Source of the DNA: JAWKWA01 sp041397765
GTDB lineage: Bacteria > Pseudomonadota > Alphaproteobacteria > Rhizobiales > Hyphomicrobiaceae
DNA: 61,847 nucleotides
Assembly (NCBI GenBank): GCA_041397765.1
Contig: JAWKWA010000026.1
Span: forward strand, 1-61,847
Reading direction: 5' to 3'
Positions 9,129-19,846 of this stretch are shown here, in pieces. The translations under genes and the position numbers were made by a program. The number at the start of each line of letters is the position of its first letter. The first letter of the stretch is position 1. The notes below the pieces were generated by a model. The model had not been told where the DNA came from, searched no databases, and saw nothing but the letters and a program-made list of their open reading frames with translations.

Positions 9129-9196
9129 CCATGTCGGCCAGATCGAGTCGGCCAAATCGAGCCGGGCAAGTCAAGCCGGCCAAGTCAAGCCGGTCG
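9129..9196. repeat. Short degenerate tandem repeat upstream of the unknown gene
   Basis: Four to five imperfect 14-15-bp units fill the gap between gph and the 8498-9061 gene, the clearest being AGTCAAGCCGGCCA followed by AGTCAAGCCGGTC. Earlier units are more diverged (GATCGAGTCGGCCA, AATCGAGCCGGGCA). No function is evident. Confidence 0.6.
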
Positions 9197-9203
9197 CGCC
9201 GCC

Positions 9204-9890
9204 TCAGCCGCCCTTGACCCGGGCGGCGGCGAGCATGTCGACCGCATTCGCCAGATCGCGATAATGATCGATCACCGCATCTGGACCGAAGCTGGCGATC
9301 GGCGCATGGGTATAGCCGAAGGTCACGCCGATCACCGGGATGCCGGCCGCCTTCGCCGTCAGCACGTCGGTCTCGCTGTCGCCGACCATGACGGTGCGTC
9401 CCAGATCCCCATCGGCGAGGATGACCGTGCCGATCAGATGGCCGGGATCGGGCTTGTAGACCGGCAGCGTGTCGCGCCCGACCACCGCGCTGAACAGGTC
9501 GAGCATGCCGAGCTCCTTCAGGAGCTTGCGCGACATACCCTCCCGCTTGTTGGTGCACACGGCGAGCCGCATGCCGCGCCCCTTCAGGCCCTTCACCACC
9601 TCCACCGCATCGGGATAGGGCCGGCTCTCGACCGCGATGTTCTCGCCGTAGAAATCGAGGAAATGGGTCAGCAGGTCGTCGATCTCGGCATCCGGCAGCG
9701 TCCAGCCGGCGATGTCGAGCGCCTTGACCAGCATGGCCCGCGCCCCGTGGCTGACGCTCGCCCTGACCGTCTCGAGCGCGACGGCCGGTATGCCGATGCG
9801 GGAGAGGGCATGATTGGTGGCATGCGCGAGGTCGGGCGCGGTGTCGACGAGCGTGCCATCGAGGTCGAAGACGACGGTTGGTGTCCGCAT
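9204..9890 (-). CDS. gph: Phosphoglycolate phosphatase (HAD family)
   Basis: The enzyme removes phosphate from 2-phosphoglycolate, a product of DNA-end repair or oxygenase side reactions. HAD motif I is VVFDLDGTLVDT (Asp9 as nucleophile, Asp11 as acid/base), motif III is the Lys of YKPDPGHL, and motif IV is MVGDSETDV. The cap domain lies between motif I and motif II (LAVCTNKREGMSRKLL). The length is 228 residues. The ATG at 9890 is directly before RTPTVVFDLDGT; the much longer open frame upstream is antisense read-through. Family firm, substrate by homology. Confidence 0.9.
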   Translation of the reverse strand: MRTPTVVFDLDGTLVDTAPDLAHATNHALSRIGIPAVALETVRASVSHGARAMLVKALDIAGWTLPDAEIDDLLTHFLDFYGENIAVESRPYPDAVEVVKGLKGRGMRLAVCTNKREGMSRKLLKELGMLDLFSAVVGRDTLPVYKPDPGHLIGTVILADGDLGRTVMVGDSETDVLTAKAAGIPVIGVTFGYTHAPIASFGPDAVIDHYRDLANAVDMLAAARVKGG

Positions 9891-10018
9891 GGGGAAGGGC
9901 CGCAACTGGTGATGGCAGGACGAGGAAGGCCGAAGTCTAGGCAGAGCCGTGCGACATGTCAGTGAAAAAAGCGCGCGACCGTCGCCCGGAGCCGGCGAGG
10001 CCCGGCCGGCTCCTCCCC

Positions 10019-10690
10019 TCACCTGATCGCTCGAATGCCCTGCCATTGCAGCCCATCCGGCAGGGCGACGTTCGCATAGTCGACCTGCAGGACGCGGCGA
10101 TGCCAGTGATCGGCGGCATGGGAGGAATGCACGATCGCCTTGGCGAGCACGTAGACATCGCCGGGCGCGGCATCGAGTGCGGTACTGCCGAGCACTGCGG
10201 CCAGCTCCCTCGCGTCTGCCGCTGCGATCCGCCCGAGCATGTGCGAGCCCGGCACCACCCGCAGCATCTCCTCCTCCCGCACGCAGCCGTCGAGATGGCA
10301 CCGCACCGACACCATGGCCTCCAGCAAAGGCGTGGAAAGCTCGTGGATCGCCCGATCCCAGCGCTCGATGCCGGGCAGGTCCGCCCGCTTCATCACCACC
10401 ATGGCGTGATCCTGATGCCAGCCGCGGCGCCTGTTCTCGTCCTCGCCCTTGTCGAAAAGCACCGCGCGGACCGGTCGTACGATGCCCTTGCCCGGCAGAT
10501 GGGCTCTGGCCAGATGCATGAGCGGCGCATCTCCGCTGGCGAGCGCAAGGACGGCGCCGCCCCACGGCACCGGCGTCCTCGAGGTCTCGCCGTAGGGAAA
10601 CACCGTCGCGAGCAGAGACATCTGCTCGTCGTCGAGCGCCCCGCGATAGCAGGCGATGCCGGTGCTGGGGAACTCGTCGGTGGCCGTCAT
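10019..10690 (-). CDS. Phytanoyl-CoA-dioxygenase-like 2OG-Fe(II) oxygenase
   Basis: The 223-residue protein has the iron triad of the family: His92 and Asp94 in WHQDH, a distal His188 in AIVHSS, and Arg198/199 for 2-oxoglutarate. The preceding RPVRAVLFDK and VVPGSH segments also fit. The start ATG at 10690 gives MTATDEFPSTGIACYRG; upstream read-through is antisense to the following genes. It is divergent from gabD with 126 bp between them. Related enzymes hydroxylate small molecules or ectoine; the substrate cannot be told here. Confidence 0.8.
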   Translation of the reverse strand: MTATDEFPSTGIACYRGALDDEQMSLLATVFPYGETSRTPVPWGGAVLALASGDAPLMHLARAHLPGKGIVRPVRAVLFDKGEDENRRRGWHQDHAMVVMKRADLPGIERWDRAIHELSTPLLEAMVSVRCHLDGCVREEEMLRVVPGSHMLGRIAAADARELAAVLGSTALDAAPGDVYVLAKAIVHSSHAADHWHRRVLQVDYANVALPDGLQWQGIRAIR

Positions 10691-10816
10691 CCTTGGCTCC
10701 TTGAGCCTGCCCCCCTGTGCCGATCGTCCCCTTCGGGCGCTATGGACCATCCAAGGGTGAGCGGATATGACACCAACCAGAATATCCCGAAATCCTGAAA
10801 TCCGGAGGACGAGCTG

Positions 10817-12256
10817 ATGGACCAGCGGGTCGACAATCTCATTCGCGAAAAGTGCTATGTCGACGGCAAGTGGGTCGGCGAGCCCAAGCTGGCGGTGACC
10901 AATCCGGCGACCGGCGCCGAGATCGCCAAGGTGCCGATGATCGATGCCGCCGGCACCCGCGCCGCCATCGAGGCCGCCGAGAAGGCCTTGCCCGCCTGGA
11001 GCCGGATGCTCGCCAAGGAGCGCTCCAACCTGCTGCGCAAGTGGTACAACCTCATCATCGAGAACGCCGACAAGATCGCCGCCATCATGACCGCCGAGCA
11101 GGGCAAGCCGCTCGCCGAGGCCAAGGGCGAGGTGGTCTATGCGGCGAACTTCATCGAGTTCTTCGCCGAGGAGGCGAAGCGCATCTACGGCGAGACGATT
11201 CCCGCCTTCAAGCCCGACACCCGCATCGTCTGCATCAAGCAACCGATCGGTGTGGTCGCGGCCATCACGCCCTGGAACTTCCCCGCCGCCATGATCACCC
11301 GCAAGGCCGGCCCGGCCCTTGCGGTCGGCTGCACCTTCGTCTGCAAGCCGGCCTCCGAGACGCCACTCACCGCCCTCGCGCTCGCCGAGCTCGCCCATCA
11401 GGCCGGCATCCCCAAGGGTGTCTTCAACGTCGTCACCGGCAAGGCGAGCGTCATCGGCGCCGAGCTGACCTCGAGCCCGACGGTCAAGATGCTGACCTTC
11501 ACCGGCTCGACCGAGATCGGCAAGGTGCTGCTCGAGCAGTGCGCCCGCACCGTCAAGAAGGTCGGCATGGAGCTCGGCGGCAACGCTCCCTTCATCGTAT
11601 TCGACGACGCCGATCTGGAGAAGGCGGTCGAGGGCGCCATGGCCTCGAAATACCGCAATGCCGGCCAGACCTGCGTCTGCGCCAACCGCCTCTACGTACA
11701 GGACGGCGTCTACGACAAGTTCGCCGAGATGCTCGCCGCCGCCACCGCCAAGCTGAAGGTCGGCGACGGCACCGAGGCGGGCGTGACCACCGGCCCGCTC
11801 ATCAATGCCGCCGCCGTCGACAAGGTCGAGGAGCATATCGCGGACGCCCTCGCCAAGGGCGCTCGCATCGTCTCGGGCGGCAAGCGCCACAAGCTCGGCG
11901 GCAATTTCTACGAGCCGACCGTGCTCGCCGGCGTCACCCAGGAGATGAAGGTCGCCCGCGAGGAGACCTTCGGCCCGGTCGCCCCCCTCTTCCGCTTCAA
12001 GACCGACGAGGAGGTCATCCGCTACGCCAACGACACCGAGTTCGGCCTCGCCTCCTACTTCTACTCCCGCGACATCGGCCGGGTCTGGAAGGTCGCCGAG
12101 GCGCTCGACTACGGCATCGTCGGCATCAACGAGGGTATCATCTCCTCCGAGGTCGTGCCCTTCGGCGGCGTCAAGGAATCGGGCCTCGGCCGCGAGGGAT
12201 CGCACCACGGCATCGAGGAGTTCGTCGAGATCAAGTACATGCTGATGGGACTGTGA
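10817..12256 (+). CDS. gabD: NAD(P)-dependent succinate-semialdehyde dehydrogenase
   Basis: This class I aldehyde dehydrogenase oxidises succinate semialdehyde to succinate in GABA or related degradation. The length of 479 residues is typical. The cofactor site (GFTGSTEIGK region, TPWNFP) and catalytic residues are present: Glu252 in MELGGN and Cys286 in NAGQTCVCANR. The C-terminal PFGGVKESGLGREGSHHG motif is characteristic of GabD. A strong GGAGGA ribosome-binding site precedes the ATG. It is followed by an M19 dipeptidase on the same strand, 99 bp away. No GABA transaminase is nearby, so another semialdehyde substrate is possible. Confidence 0.9.
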   Translation: MDQRVDNLIREKCYVDGKWVGEPKLAVTNPATGAEIAKVPMIDAAGTRAAIEAAEKALPAWSRMLAKERSNLLRKWYNLIIENADKIAAIMTAEQGKPLAEAKGEVVYAANFIEFFAEEAKRIYGETIPAFKPDTRIVCIKQPIGVVAAITPWNFPAAMITRKAGPALAVGCTFVCKPASETPLTALALAELAHQAGIPKGVFNVVTGKASVIGAELTSSPTVKMLTFTGSTEIGKVLLEQCARTVKKVGMELGGNAPFIVFDDADLEKAVEGAMASKYRNAGQTCVCANRLYVQDGVYDKFAEMLAAATAKLKVGDGTEAGVTTGPLINAAAVDKVEEHIADALAKGARIVSGGKRHKLGGNFYEPTVLAGVTQEMKVAREETFGPVAPLFRFKTDEEVIRYANDTEFGLASYFYSRDIGRVWKVAEALDYGIVGINEGIISSEVVPFGGVKESGLGREGSHHGIEEFVEIKYMLMGL

Positions 12257-12355
12257 GCGGCGCCCGACGCTGACGACTGTTGATGCGGGGGGAGGCGCGA
12301 GCACCCGGGCGCCGGTTGCCGCCCCCCGCTGTCTGCGAATTGGGAGTTTGCGTCG

Positions 12356-13597
12356 ATGGCCGTCCAGAAATCCCGCGAGGCGATGCTCGCGCGTGCCAGG
12401 GAGTTCATGGCCCGCGTGCCGTTTCTCGACGGCCACAACGACATGCCCTGGGTCTTGCGCGAAAGCGCGGCCCGCGGCGACGTCGCGGCCTACGGTCTCG
12501 ACCGCCGCCATCCCGAGACCGACACCGACCTGCCGCGGCTGAGAGAAGGCCAGGTCGCCGCTCAAGTGTGGGCGGCATTCATTCCGACCAGCGCCCCCCA
12601 TCCCGCCCGCACGGTGCTGGAGCAGATCGACATCGTCCGCCAGGCGAACGCCCGCCATTCCGACATCCTGATGGCGGCGACCCGTGCCGACGATGTGGCG
12701 GAGGCCCACGCCTCGGGCCGCATCGCCTCCTTCCTCGCCATCGAGGGCGGCGTCGGCCTCGAAGGCTCGCTCGCGCCCTTGCGCATCTGGCATGCGGCCG
12801 GCGCCCGGCTGATGACGCTCTGCCACAACGAGACGCTCGACTGGGTGGATTCGGCGACCGACGCGCCGCGCGTCAACGGCCTGTCCGCCTTCGGTCGTGC
12901 CGTCGTGCGCGAGCTGAACCGCCTCGGCATGATCATCGACTGCGCCCATGTCGCCCCGAGCGTGATGCATCAAGTGCTCGACATCACGCGCGCGCCGATC
13001 GTCTTCTCCCACTCCAATGCCCGCGCGCTCTGCGATCATCCGCGCAACGTGCCCGACGACGTGCTCGACCGGGTGAAGGCCAATGGCGGCCTCGTCATGG
13101 CGACCTTCATACCGGGCTTCCTCAGCGAGCCGCGCCGCCACTGGGAGAAGCGCTTCGAGAACGAGCATGGCGTGTTCGACATGGCCGCGCTCGACGTGGC
13201 CCGGCGTGAGGTCGCGACCGACCCGCGGGCGAAGGTCGGCATTGCCATGGTGGCCGATCACATCGAGTACATTGCCGGCCGCTGCGGCGTCGAGCATGTC
13301 GGCATCGGCTCGGATTTCTTCGGCGAGCCGCTCGCCGTGACCGAGGGGCTCGAGGACGTCTCGCGTTTTCCCTGGCTGTTCGCCGAGCTGATGACGCGCG
13401 GCTGGTCGGACGAGCATCTGGCCGGACTTGCGAGCGGCAATTTCCTGAGGGCCTTCCGCAAGGTCGAGGCGGTCGGCAGCGAGCTCGCCGCCACCGAAGC
13501 GCCGTGCGTCGGCACGCTCGCCTCGCTCGACGGCCCCGCCGCCGAAGACGAGCGTGAGGCCGCGAGGGCCGGCAGCAGGGAAGGACAGTCGACATGA
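12356..13597 (+). CDS. Membrane dipeptidase family protein (peptidase M19)
   Basis: M19 enzymes are zinc dipeptidases of the amidohydrolase fold that also accept D-amino acid dipeptides. Metal ligands are visible: His27 and Asp29 in DGHNDMPW, the bridging Glu130 in LAIEGG, a His in SHSNARAL, and the C-terminal HVGIGSDF motif. The 413-residue length is normal and no signal peptide is present, so it is probably cytoplasmic. Its TGA overlaps the ATG of rpiA by four bases, so the two are co-translated. Confidence 0.9.
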   Translation: MAVQKSREAMLARAREFMARVPFLDGHNDMPWVLRESAARGDVAAYGLDRRHPETDTDLPRLREGQVAAQVWAAFIPTSAPHPARTVLEQIDIVRQANARHSDILMAATRADDVAEAHASGRIASFLAIEGGVGLEGSLAPLRIWHAAGARLMTLCHNETLDWVDSATDAPRVNGLSAFGRAVVRELNRLGMIIDCAHVAPSVMHQVLDITRAPIVFSHSNARALCDHPRNVPDDVLDRVKANGGLVMATFIPGFLSEPRRHWEKRFENEHGVFDMAALDVARREVATDPRAKVGIAMVADHIEYIAGRCGVEHVGIGSDFFGEPLAVTEGLEDVSRFPWLFAELMTRGWSDEHLAGLASGNFLRAFRKVEAVGSELAATEAPCVGTLASLDGPAAEDEREAARAGSREGQST

Positions 13598-14312
13598 CAC
13601 CCGACGACATGAAGCGCCTCGCCGCCGAGCGCGCCGTCGAGCTCATCCGCCCGGGCATGAAGCTCGGTCTCGGCACCGGCTCGACGGCGGCCAAGCTCGT
13701 CGACCTGCTCGGCGCCCGCGTCGCCAAGGGGCTCGACGTCGTCTGCGTGCCGACATCGGAGGCGACGCGCCGCCAGGCCGAGGCACTCGGCATCCGCCTC
13801 GCCACGCTCGACGACATTCCCTATCTCGACATGACCATCGACGGCACCGACGAGATCGATGCCGAGATGCGTCTCATCAAGGGCGGCGGCGGCGCGCTGC
13901 TGAGGAGAAGATCGTCGCCGGCGCCTCCGAGCGCATGGTCGTCATCGCCGATGCCTCCAAGAAGGTCGACATGCTCGGCGCCTTCCCGCTGCCGATCGAG
14001 GTCGTGCGCTTCGGCCTGAAGGCGACCGAGGCAGCGATCAACGTGCTCGCCGCCCAGGCCGGCTGCATGGGCTCGATCTCGCGGCGCATGACGGCGGCGG
14101 GCGAGCTCTTCGTCACCGACAACGGCAACCTCGTCCTCGATTGCGCCTTCGGACGGATCGAGGAGCCCGAGCAGCTCGCCGATGCCCTGCAGATGGTGCC
14201 GGGCGTCGTCGAGCACGGCCTGTTCCTCGGCTATGCCGACATCGCGATCATCGCCGGCGAGGACGGCATCGAGGTCATGGAGATCACCGAGGAGGATGGC
14301 GACGACGACTGA
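13594..14312 (+). pseudogene. rpiA: Ribose-5-phosphate isomerase A, one-base frameshift
   Basis: The gene interconverts ribose 5-phosphate and ribulose 5-phosphate in the pentose phosphate pathway. The first frame gives the start through GLGTGSTAAKLVDLLG, TIDGTDEIDAEMRLIKGGGG and ALLR. The protein then continues in another frame as EKIVAGASERMVVIADASKK to the TGA at 14310. A single G missing near 13905 explains this (AGGAGAAG instead of AGGGAGAAG). Both halves together give a normal full-length RpiA. Because this is a core enzyme and the rest of the reading is intact, a sequence error is at least as likely as true inactivation. Confidence 0.85.
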
Positions 14313-14526
14313 CGGCGGAAGGAGCTGGCACTCTGCGGCGGAGCGATCGTCCACGGCGCTCGGCTCCCCTCTCGCGGCCGCCATCCTCGACGCGGGCGCG
14401 TGCGATATGGACGGCGAACCCAACCGTTCTTGAGATCAAGCGCGCTTCGCCAGAGGCTCCCCCGCCGGCCGCCGCCCCGCAACCGCCCATCCAGCCAAGC
14501 CTGTCCGCCAGCAGAGAGAGCCTTCG

Positions 14527-15894
14527 ATGAACGCCAACGAATTCGACCTCTTCGTCATCGGTGCGGGCTCGGGCGGCGTGCGCGCGGCGCGCATCGCGGC
14601 CAGCCATGGCGCCCGCGTCGCGATCGCCGAGGAGTTCCGCGTCGGCGGCACCTGCGTGATCCGCGGCTGCGTGCCAAAGAAGCTGCTCGTCTATGCGAGC
14701 GCTTTCGCCGATCATTTCGAGGATGCCGCCAGCTTCGGCTGGACGCTCGGCGAGCCTCGCTTCGACTGGGCAAAGCTGGTCGCCAACAAGGATCGCGAGA
14801 TCGAGCGCCTCGAGGGGGTCTACCGCAGCAATCTCGAGAAGGCCGGCGTAACCGTCATCGAGGGACGCGCCGTGGTCGACGGCCCCCATCGCGTGCGCCT
14901 CGAGCCTGACGAGCGCCATTTCATCGCCCGCAACATCCTGATCGCGACCGGCGCTCGGCCGAACCCCGCGCCCGAGCTCGAAGGTTCGGAGCACACCATC
15001 ACCTCCAACGAGGCCTTCCACCTCGCCCAGTTGCCGAAGCGCCTGATCGTCGTCGGCGGCGGCTACATCGCCGTCGAGTTCGCCGGCATCTTCGCCGGCC
15101 TCGGCTCTGAGGTCACGCTGCTCTATCGGGGCGAGGAGATCCTGCGCGGCTTCGACGACGATCTGCGCAAGGGCCTCCGTCTCGAATACGAGCGGCGCGG
15201 CATCCGCGTGCTCTGCAATGCCGTGCTCGAGCGCATCGAGCGCACGGGCGAGGGCCTCGTCGGCACGCTTGCCGGATCGGGCGAGCGCCTTCTCGCCGAC
15301 GAGGTGCTGCTCGCCATCGGCCGCGCGCCCAATTCCTCCGGTCTCGGCCTCGAGGCCCTCGGCATCGAGCTTGGCCGGCACGGCGCCATTCCGGTCGACG
15401 AGTTCTCGCGCACCAAGGTGCCCTCCATCTATGCCGTCGGCGACGTCACCGACCGCGCCAATCTCACCCCCGTCGCCATCCGCGAGGGCCACGCCTTCGC
15501 CGACACCGTGTTCGGCGGCCGGCCGACCAGCGTCGACCATTCGCTGATCCCGACCGCGGTCTTCTCCCAGCCCGAGATCGGCACCGTCGGCCTGACGGAG
15601 GCCGAGGCGCGGGCCCGTCACGAGGTCGTCGACATCTACAAGACGAGCTTCCGGCCGATGCGCCTCTCGCTCGGCAGTCGGCAGGAGCGCATGCTGATGA
15701 AGCTCGTCGTCGACCAGCGGACCGACCGTGTGCTCGGCTGCCACATCATGGGGCCGGACGCCGGCGAGATGGCCCAGCTCCTCGGCATCGCCATGGGAAT
15801 GGGCGCGACCAAGGCCGATTTCGACCGCACCATCGCCGTCCATCCGACCGCCGCCGAAGAGCTCGTCACCATGCGCAGCAAATGGACGGATTGA
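14527..15894 (+). CDS. gor: Glutathione-disulfide reductase
   Basis: The flavoprotein reduces oxidised glutathione with NADPH. The FAD-binding N-terminus (FVIGAGSGGVRAAR), the redox disulfide in GGTCVIRGCVPKK (Cys43 and Cys48), the NADPH Rossmann motif VVGGGYIAVEFAGIF, the second FAD motif YAVGDVTDR and the C-terminal HPTAAEE (His439/Glu444) are all present. The length is 455 residues. It lies 214 bp downstream of rpiA on the same strand, a pairing common in Hyphomicrobiales. No other gene is seen in that gap. Confidence 0.95.
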   Translation: MNANEFDLFVIGAGSGGVRAARIAASHGARVAIAEEFRVGGTCVIRGCVPKKLLVYASAFADHFEDAASFGWTLGEPRFDWAKLVANKDREIERLEGVYRSNLEKAGVTVIEGRAVVDGPHRVRLEPDERHFIARNILIATGARPNPAPELEGSEHTITSNEAFHLAQLPKRLIVVGGGYIAVEFAGIFAGLGSEVTLLYRGEEILRGFDDDLRKGLRLEYERRGIRVLCNAVLERIERTGEGLVGTLAGSGERLLADEVLLAIGRAPNSSGLGLEALGIELGRHGAIPVDEFSRTKVPSIYAVGDVTDRANLTPVAIREGHAFADTVFGGRPTSVDHSLIPTAVFSQPEIGTVGLTEAEARARHEVVDIYKTSFRPMRLSLGSRQERMLMKLVVDQRTDRVLGCHIMGPDAGEMAQLLGIAMGMGATKADFDRTIAVHPTAAEELVTMRSKWTD

Positions 15895-16007
15895 GCGATC
15901 CCTTTTCCACAACCGGAACGTCCGTCCGGCTCCAATGGTCGCAGCAAGGCCGCTCCGGTCTCTGCTAAGAGGGCGGCGAACCGATCCGACGAGGACCCGC
16001 ACGCGAC

Positions 16008-16756
16008 ATGCGCTTCGAGAACCGCATCGCCATCGTCACGGGGGCGTGGCACATCGGCCGCGCGATCGCCGCCGGCCTCGCCGCCGAGGGCGCGCATGTC
16101 CTCGTGGCCGACATCGACGCCGCCGCGGCCAAAGCCACCGCCGACGAGATCACCGTCCTCGCCGGCTCCGCCGAGCCGCTCCAAGCCGACGTCACCGATG
16201 CCGCCGACTGCGCCCACCTGATCGCCGCCGCCGGCGGCGCGCGCGAGGGCGCCTCGACATCCTCGTCAACAATGCCGGCATCAATGTCCGCGCCGATCTG
16301 CGCCACCTCACCGACGCGGACTGGCTGAAGATCCGCGCGACCAATCTCGATTCGATCGTCCGGCTCTCGCGCGACGCCTTCAGCTCATGCGGCGCGGCAC
16401 CGGCCCCGCGATCCTCAACATCTCCTCGATCATGGCCGAGCGTTCGCTGCGCCAGCTCGGCGCCTATTCCGCCACCAAGGCGGCCGTCTCGGCGCTCTCG
16501 CGCAGCCTCGCCGTCGAATATGCCGCCTTCGGCATCCGCGTGAACCACCTGATGCCGGGCTTCGTCGAGACCCGGCTGACCGAGCGGGCGCTGCGCAATC
16601 CCGGCGTCGCCAATCCTCATCGACCAGACGCCGATGCGCCGCTTCGGCACGCCCGACGACATCGCCAGGGCCGCGCTCTTTCTCGTCTCCGACGATGCCG
16701 CCTACATCACCGGCGCGGGCCTCGCCGTCGACGGCGGCATGTCGGCGGGCCTGTGA
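16008..16756 (+). pseudogene. Short-chain dehydrogenase/reductase with three frameshifts
   Basis: The pieces read in order as MRFENRIAIVTGAWHIGRAI, then RLDILVNNAGINVRADLRHL, then ILNISSIMAERSLRQLGAYS with the catalytic Ser and YSATKAA, then IDQTPMRRFGTPDDIARAAL and the typical ending ITGAGLAVDGGMSAGL. The reading frame changes near 16245, near 16380 and near 16610. The first motif is also odd: TGAWHIG has His where the family has Gly (TGxxxGIG). Together the pieces make a normal SDR of about 250 residues. Substrate unknown. Either a decayed gene or a run of indel errors. Confidence 0.8.
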
Positions 16757-16783
16757 GGCTGGAGGCGAGGGAGAGGAGCCCAG

Positions 16784-17455
<672 letters not shown>

Positions 17456-17833
17456 GGCAGGGATGGGGTGGTGAGGAAGTGGGGGCTTGTGAGCCAAGCT
17501 GGGACATCGACCGTTGCGAAGTCAGAGCTTGCGCCTTCCCGAAGTGTTCGCTTACGATGATCGCGTCAGGAGGAGGCTGGCGACATGCGCCAAAGGCGCC
17601 ATGCTTATCCATCTGCATGCTGCACCACGCACCGACCCACAAAGCAATGCGCCTGCTGCAGTATCCGCGTTGTGGCCGAGGTCGACCATTGTAACTTCGC
17701 CAACATTCGCAACAAAAAGTTGAAACCTTCTACACCATTTATCTTTTTTCTGGACCAGCGCCGCAGCCGACTGTACCAGTCCTATCTCAGCCCCCTTGCT
17801 AGGTGTGTTCGGTCATTCGCGCAGGTGCGGATA
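17456..17833. other. Gap between sugar transferase and ATPase remnant
   Basis: No gene can be supported here. Base composition becomes visibly more AT-rich from about 17480 on, marking the left edge of a foreign-looking island. Short open frames exist but none has a recognisable motif. Confidence 0.4.
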
Positions 17834-19846
17834 ATGACTTCGCTACGACCAAATCTTGTGAAAAGAGTTGAACGCCTGCCAAAGCCCACGAATGTCGCTG
17901 GCGCAATGCAGCCGCTATTTGAAGCCGTGGCAATGCTATCCACTCAACTCAGGCGCGATTCGGTGAAGACGTCGCACAAAGGGGACGGGTCACTGTAACC
18001 ATTGCAACAAATAGAGAGAAGAAGAACGTCTCAGCCACAGTTGAGGATAACGGCTTCGGACTGGATCGAAACAACTGGGACGCATTTACTACGACAGACA
18101 CGGACAACAAAATTCAGATTGGCGGAAAAGGTGTTGGTCGCCTCTTGTGGCTGGACTGCTTTGAGCGCATACTCGTCTCATCTGTCTTTAAGGATGGCGA
18201 CGTGCTTATGCGGCGGAGCTTTAAGTTTGCGCTACAGCTCAGGGACCAGATCCTAGGATGAGAAAATTGAGCAAGAAGCAGATGACGTTTCCGATACATC
18301 TTTTCACGTTCGATTCAGAAATCTAAGATCTAACGAGTATCAGGAAAAATTTCCCGGACGCCATAGCTATGTGTTTCAACACTTAACGTCACATTTTCTG
18401 CCCGTTTTCATCGGTGGACGCGCGCCGCTCGTAACTGTTCACGTCGGTAGCGAAACTCGGCACTACCCCGAGGCAATAAAGGACATCGTCCATCGACGAG
18501 CGCCAGAAATTGATATTCACACTGATGAATATAGTTTACTCAAGTTTATATTGATGGAATGCGATAGAATTGCAAGTTCGGATCTTAAGGGTCTCACTTA
18601 ATTCATCTTATCGCTCATGATAGGACGGTTCGCTCCCAATTTATTGACGGTAAGCTCGGACTTAAATAACTTTGGTGACAATTCCGATCGAGTGTTTCAT
18701 TCGATACGGCCGGTGAATACCTGAACGAGCATGGAATCAAGAAAGAACGGCATTCAATTTCGAGAAGACGCGACCATTGAGAGAATTATTAATGATGTTT
18801 GCACCTGTCTATTGAGACTTTCCTCAAAGTACCGCTTGCCAAGCTTCGTAGAGAGCAGCAAGAGATAATAAGAGGAGATCACTTCCACCTACCCGTCCGT
18901 CGCGTTCGGTGACGCGAAGGAACTCCAGGAGGGATTCCCTCTGGGGGTAAGCAAAGATGCAGTTTATGGCCATTTAGCTCGCGAGAGATTCCGCAGAGAC
19001 GAGAAACAGGCAGGGGAAAAGTCCGAGCCGTTTTGCTAAAGCTCAAAGACAAGGCGACCGACGCTAACATGTTACATCAGCGGACTATCGCCGAGGCAAG
19101 CACGGCGCTTGAACAAGCGGAGCAGAGGAGTCTTGCTGAATATGTGGTGCGTCGAAAAGTAGTATTGGATTTTATTGAGATACTTCTCGAAAAGTCCGCG
19201 ACGACACAGGGATAAGCGCTTACCAGCGAGAGGACATCCTTCATTCGTTCATATGTCCGGTAAGGTTAATAATGTGGTAGCGCCTCGCGCCAGTGGGTCA
19301 GTGACATCTCACGATCTTTGGATAGTCGATGAACGCCTCGCTTTGCAGAATATTTCAGTTCAGACGTAGAGAATTCAATGCACTCGCGAAAGCTTTCCGA
19401 TAGCGATGAGAGAGCCGACGTATTGATATTCGACCTAGTGCTGGACTTCGGCAGACAGCGGAGTCATCGAAAGTGCTTCTGGTCGAGTTTAAGAGACCGG
19501 GTAGAACCGATTATGCTGAGGAAGAGAACCCGCAATTCCAAATCAGAGATATGTGCAGCGACTGCAGGGCGGAAACCTTTCCGATGTTATGGCTTGAGCC
19601 AATTAAATTGGATATACATACGATATTTTATTGCTATATTGTTGCTGACATCGTCAGCTCGATGGTTGGACATTCACCTGTGGCGTACTGCTGATGGGCT
19701 GGTCGACTTTATCGTCCGAATGGTGGATTTTCGGGTTCCGTTGAATTGATTGGATGGGATGCATTGATCGAGGACGCGCGCGCGCAGAACAAAGCGTTCT
19801 TCGACAGAGCGGGCATATCTGGAAAAAGCTTCTTCAGCGTGAATAG
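17834..19846 (+). pseudogene. GHKL-type ATPase with C-terminal PD-(D/E)xK-like motif, many frameshifts
   Basis: The start reads MTSLRPNLVKRVERLPKPTN and, after a one-base shift near 17927, the GHKL N-box SNAIHSTQARF. The next frame carries the ATP lid motifs VEDNGFGLD and IGGKGVGRLLWL. Further frames give FQHLTSHFLPVFIGGRAPLV, LIHLIAHDRTVRSQFIDGKL, an Arg/Lys/Glu-rich middle and finally VLLVEFKRPGRTDYAEEENP, where E-F-K fits a nuclease-like ExK motif. At least eight frame changes and several stops interrupt it. Joined, it would be a protein of about 650-670 residues. Composition is AT-richer than both flanks, suggesting horizontal acquisition. ATP-binding proteins of this general type occur in defence islands, but I cannot name a system. 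The end is uncertain; TAG at 19844 is used. Confidence 0.65.

Noticed and set aside
10691..13600. Minus-strand open frame continuing upstream of the phytanoyl-CoA-dioxygenase-like gene
   Set aside because: It is antisense to gabD and the M19 dipeptidase; only the last 223 codons after the ATG at 10690 show a protein family.
17514..17723. Short plus-strand frame at the left of the AT-rich island as a separate gene
   Set aside because: No motif and no ribosome-binding site; it spans the composition change and ends before the ATPase start.
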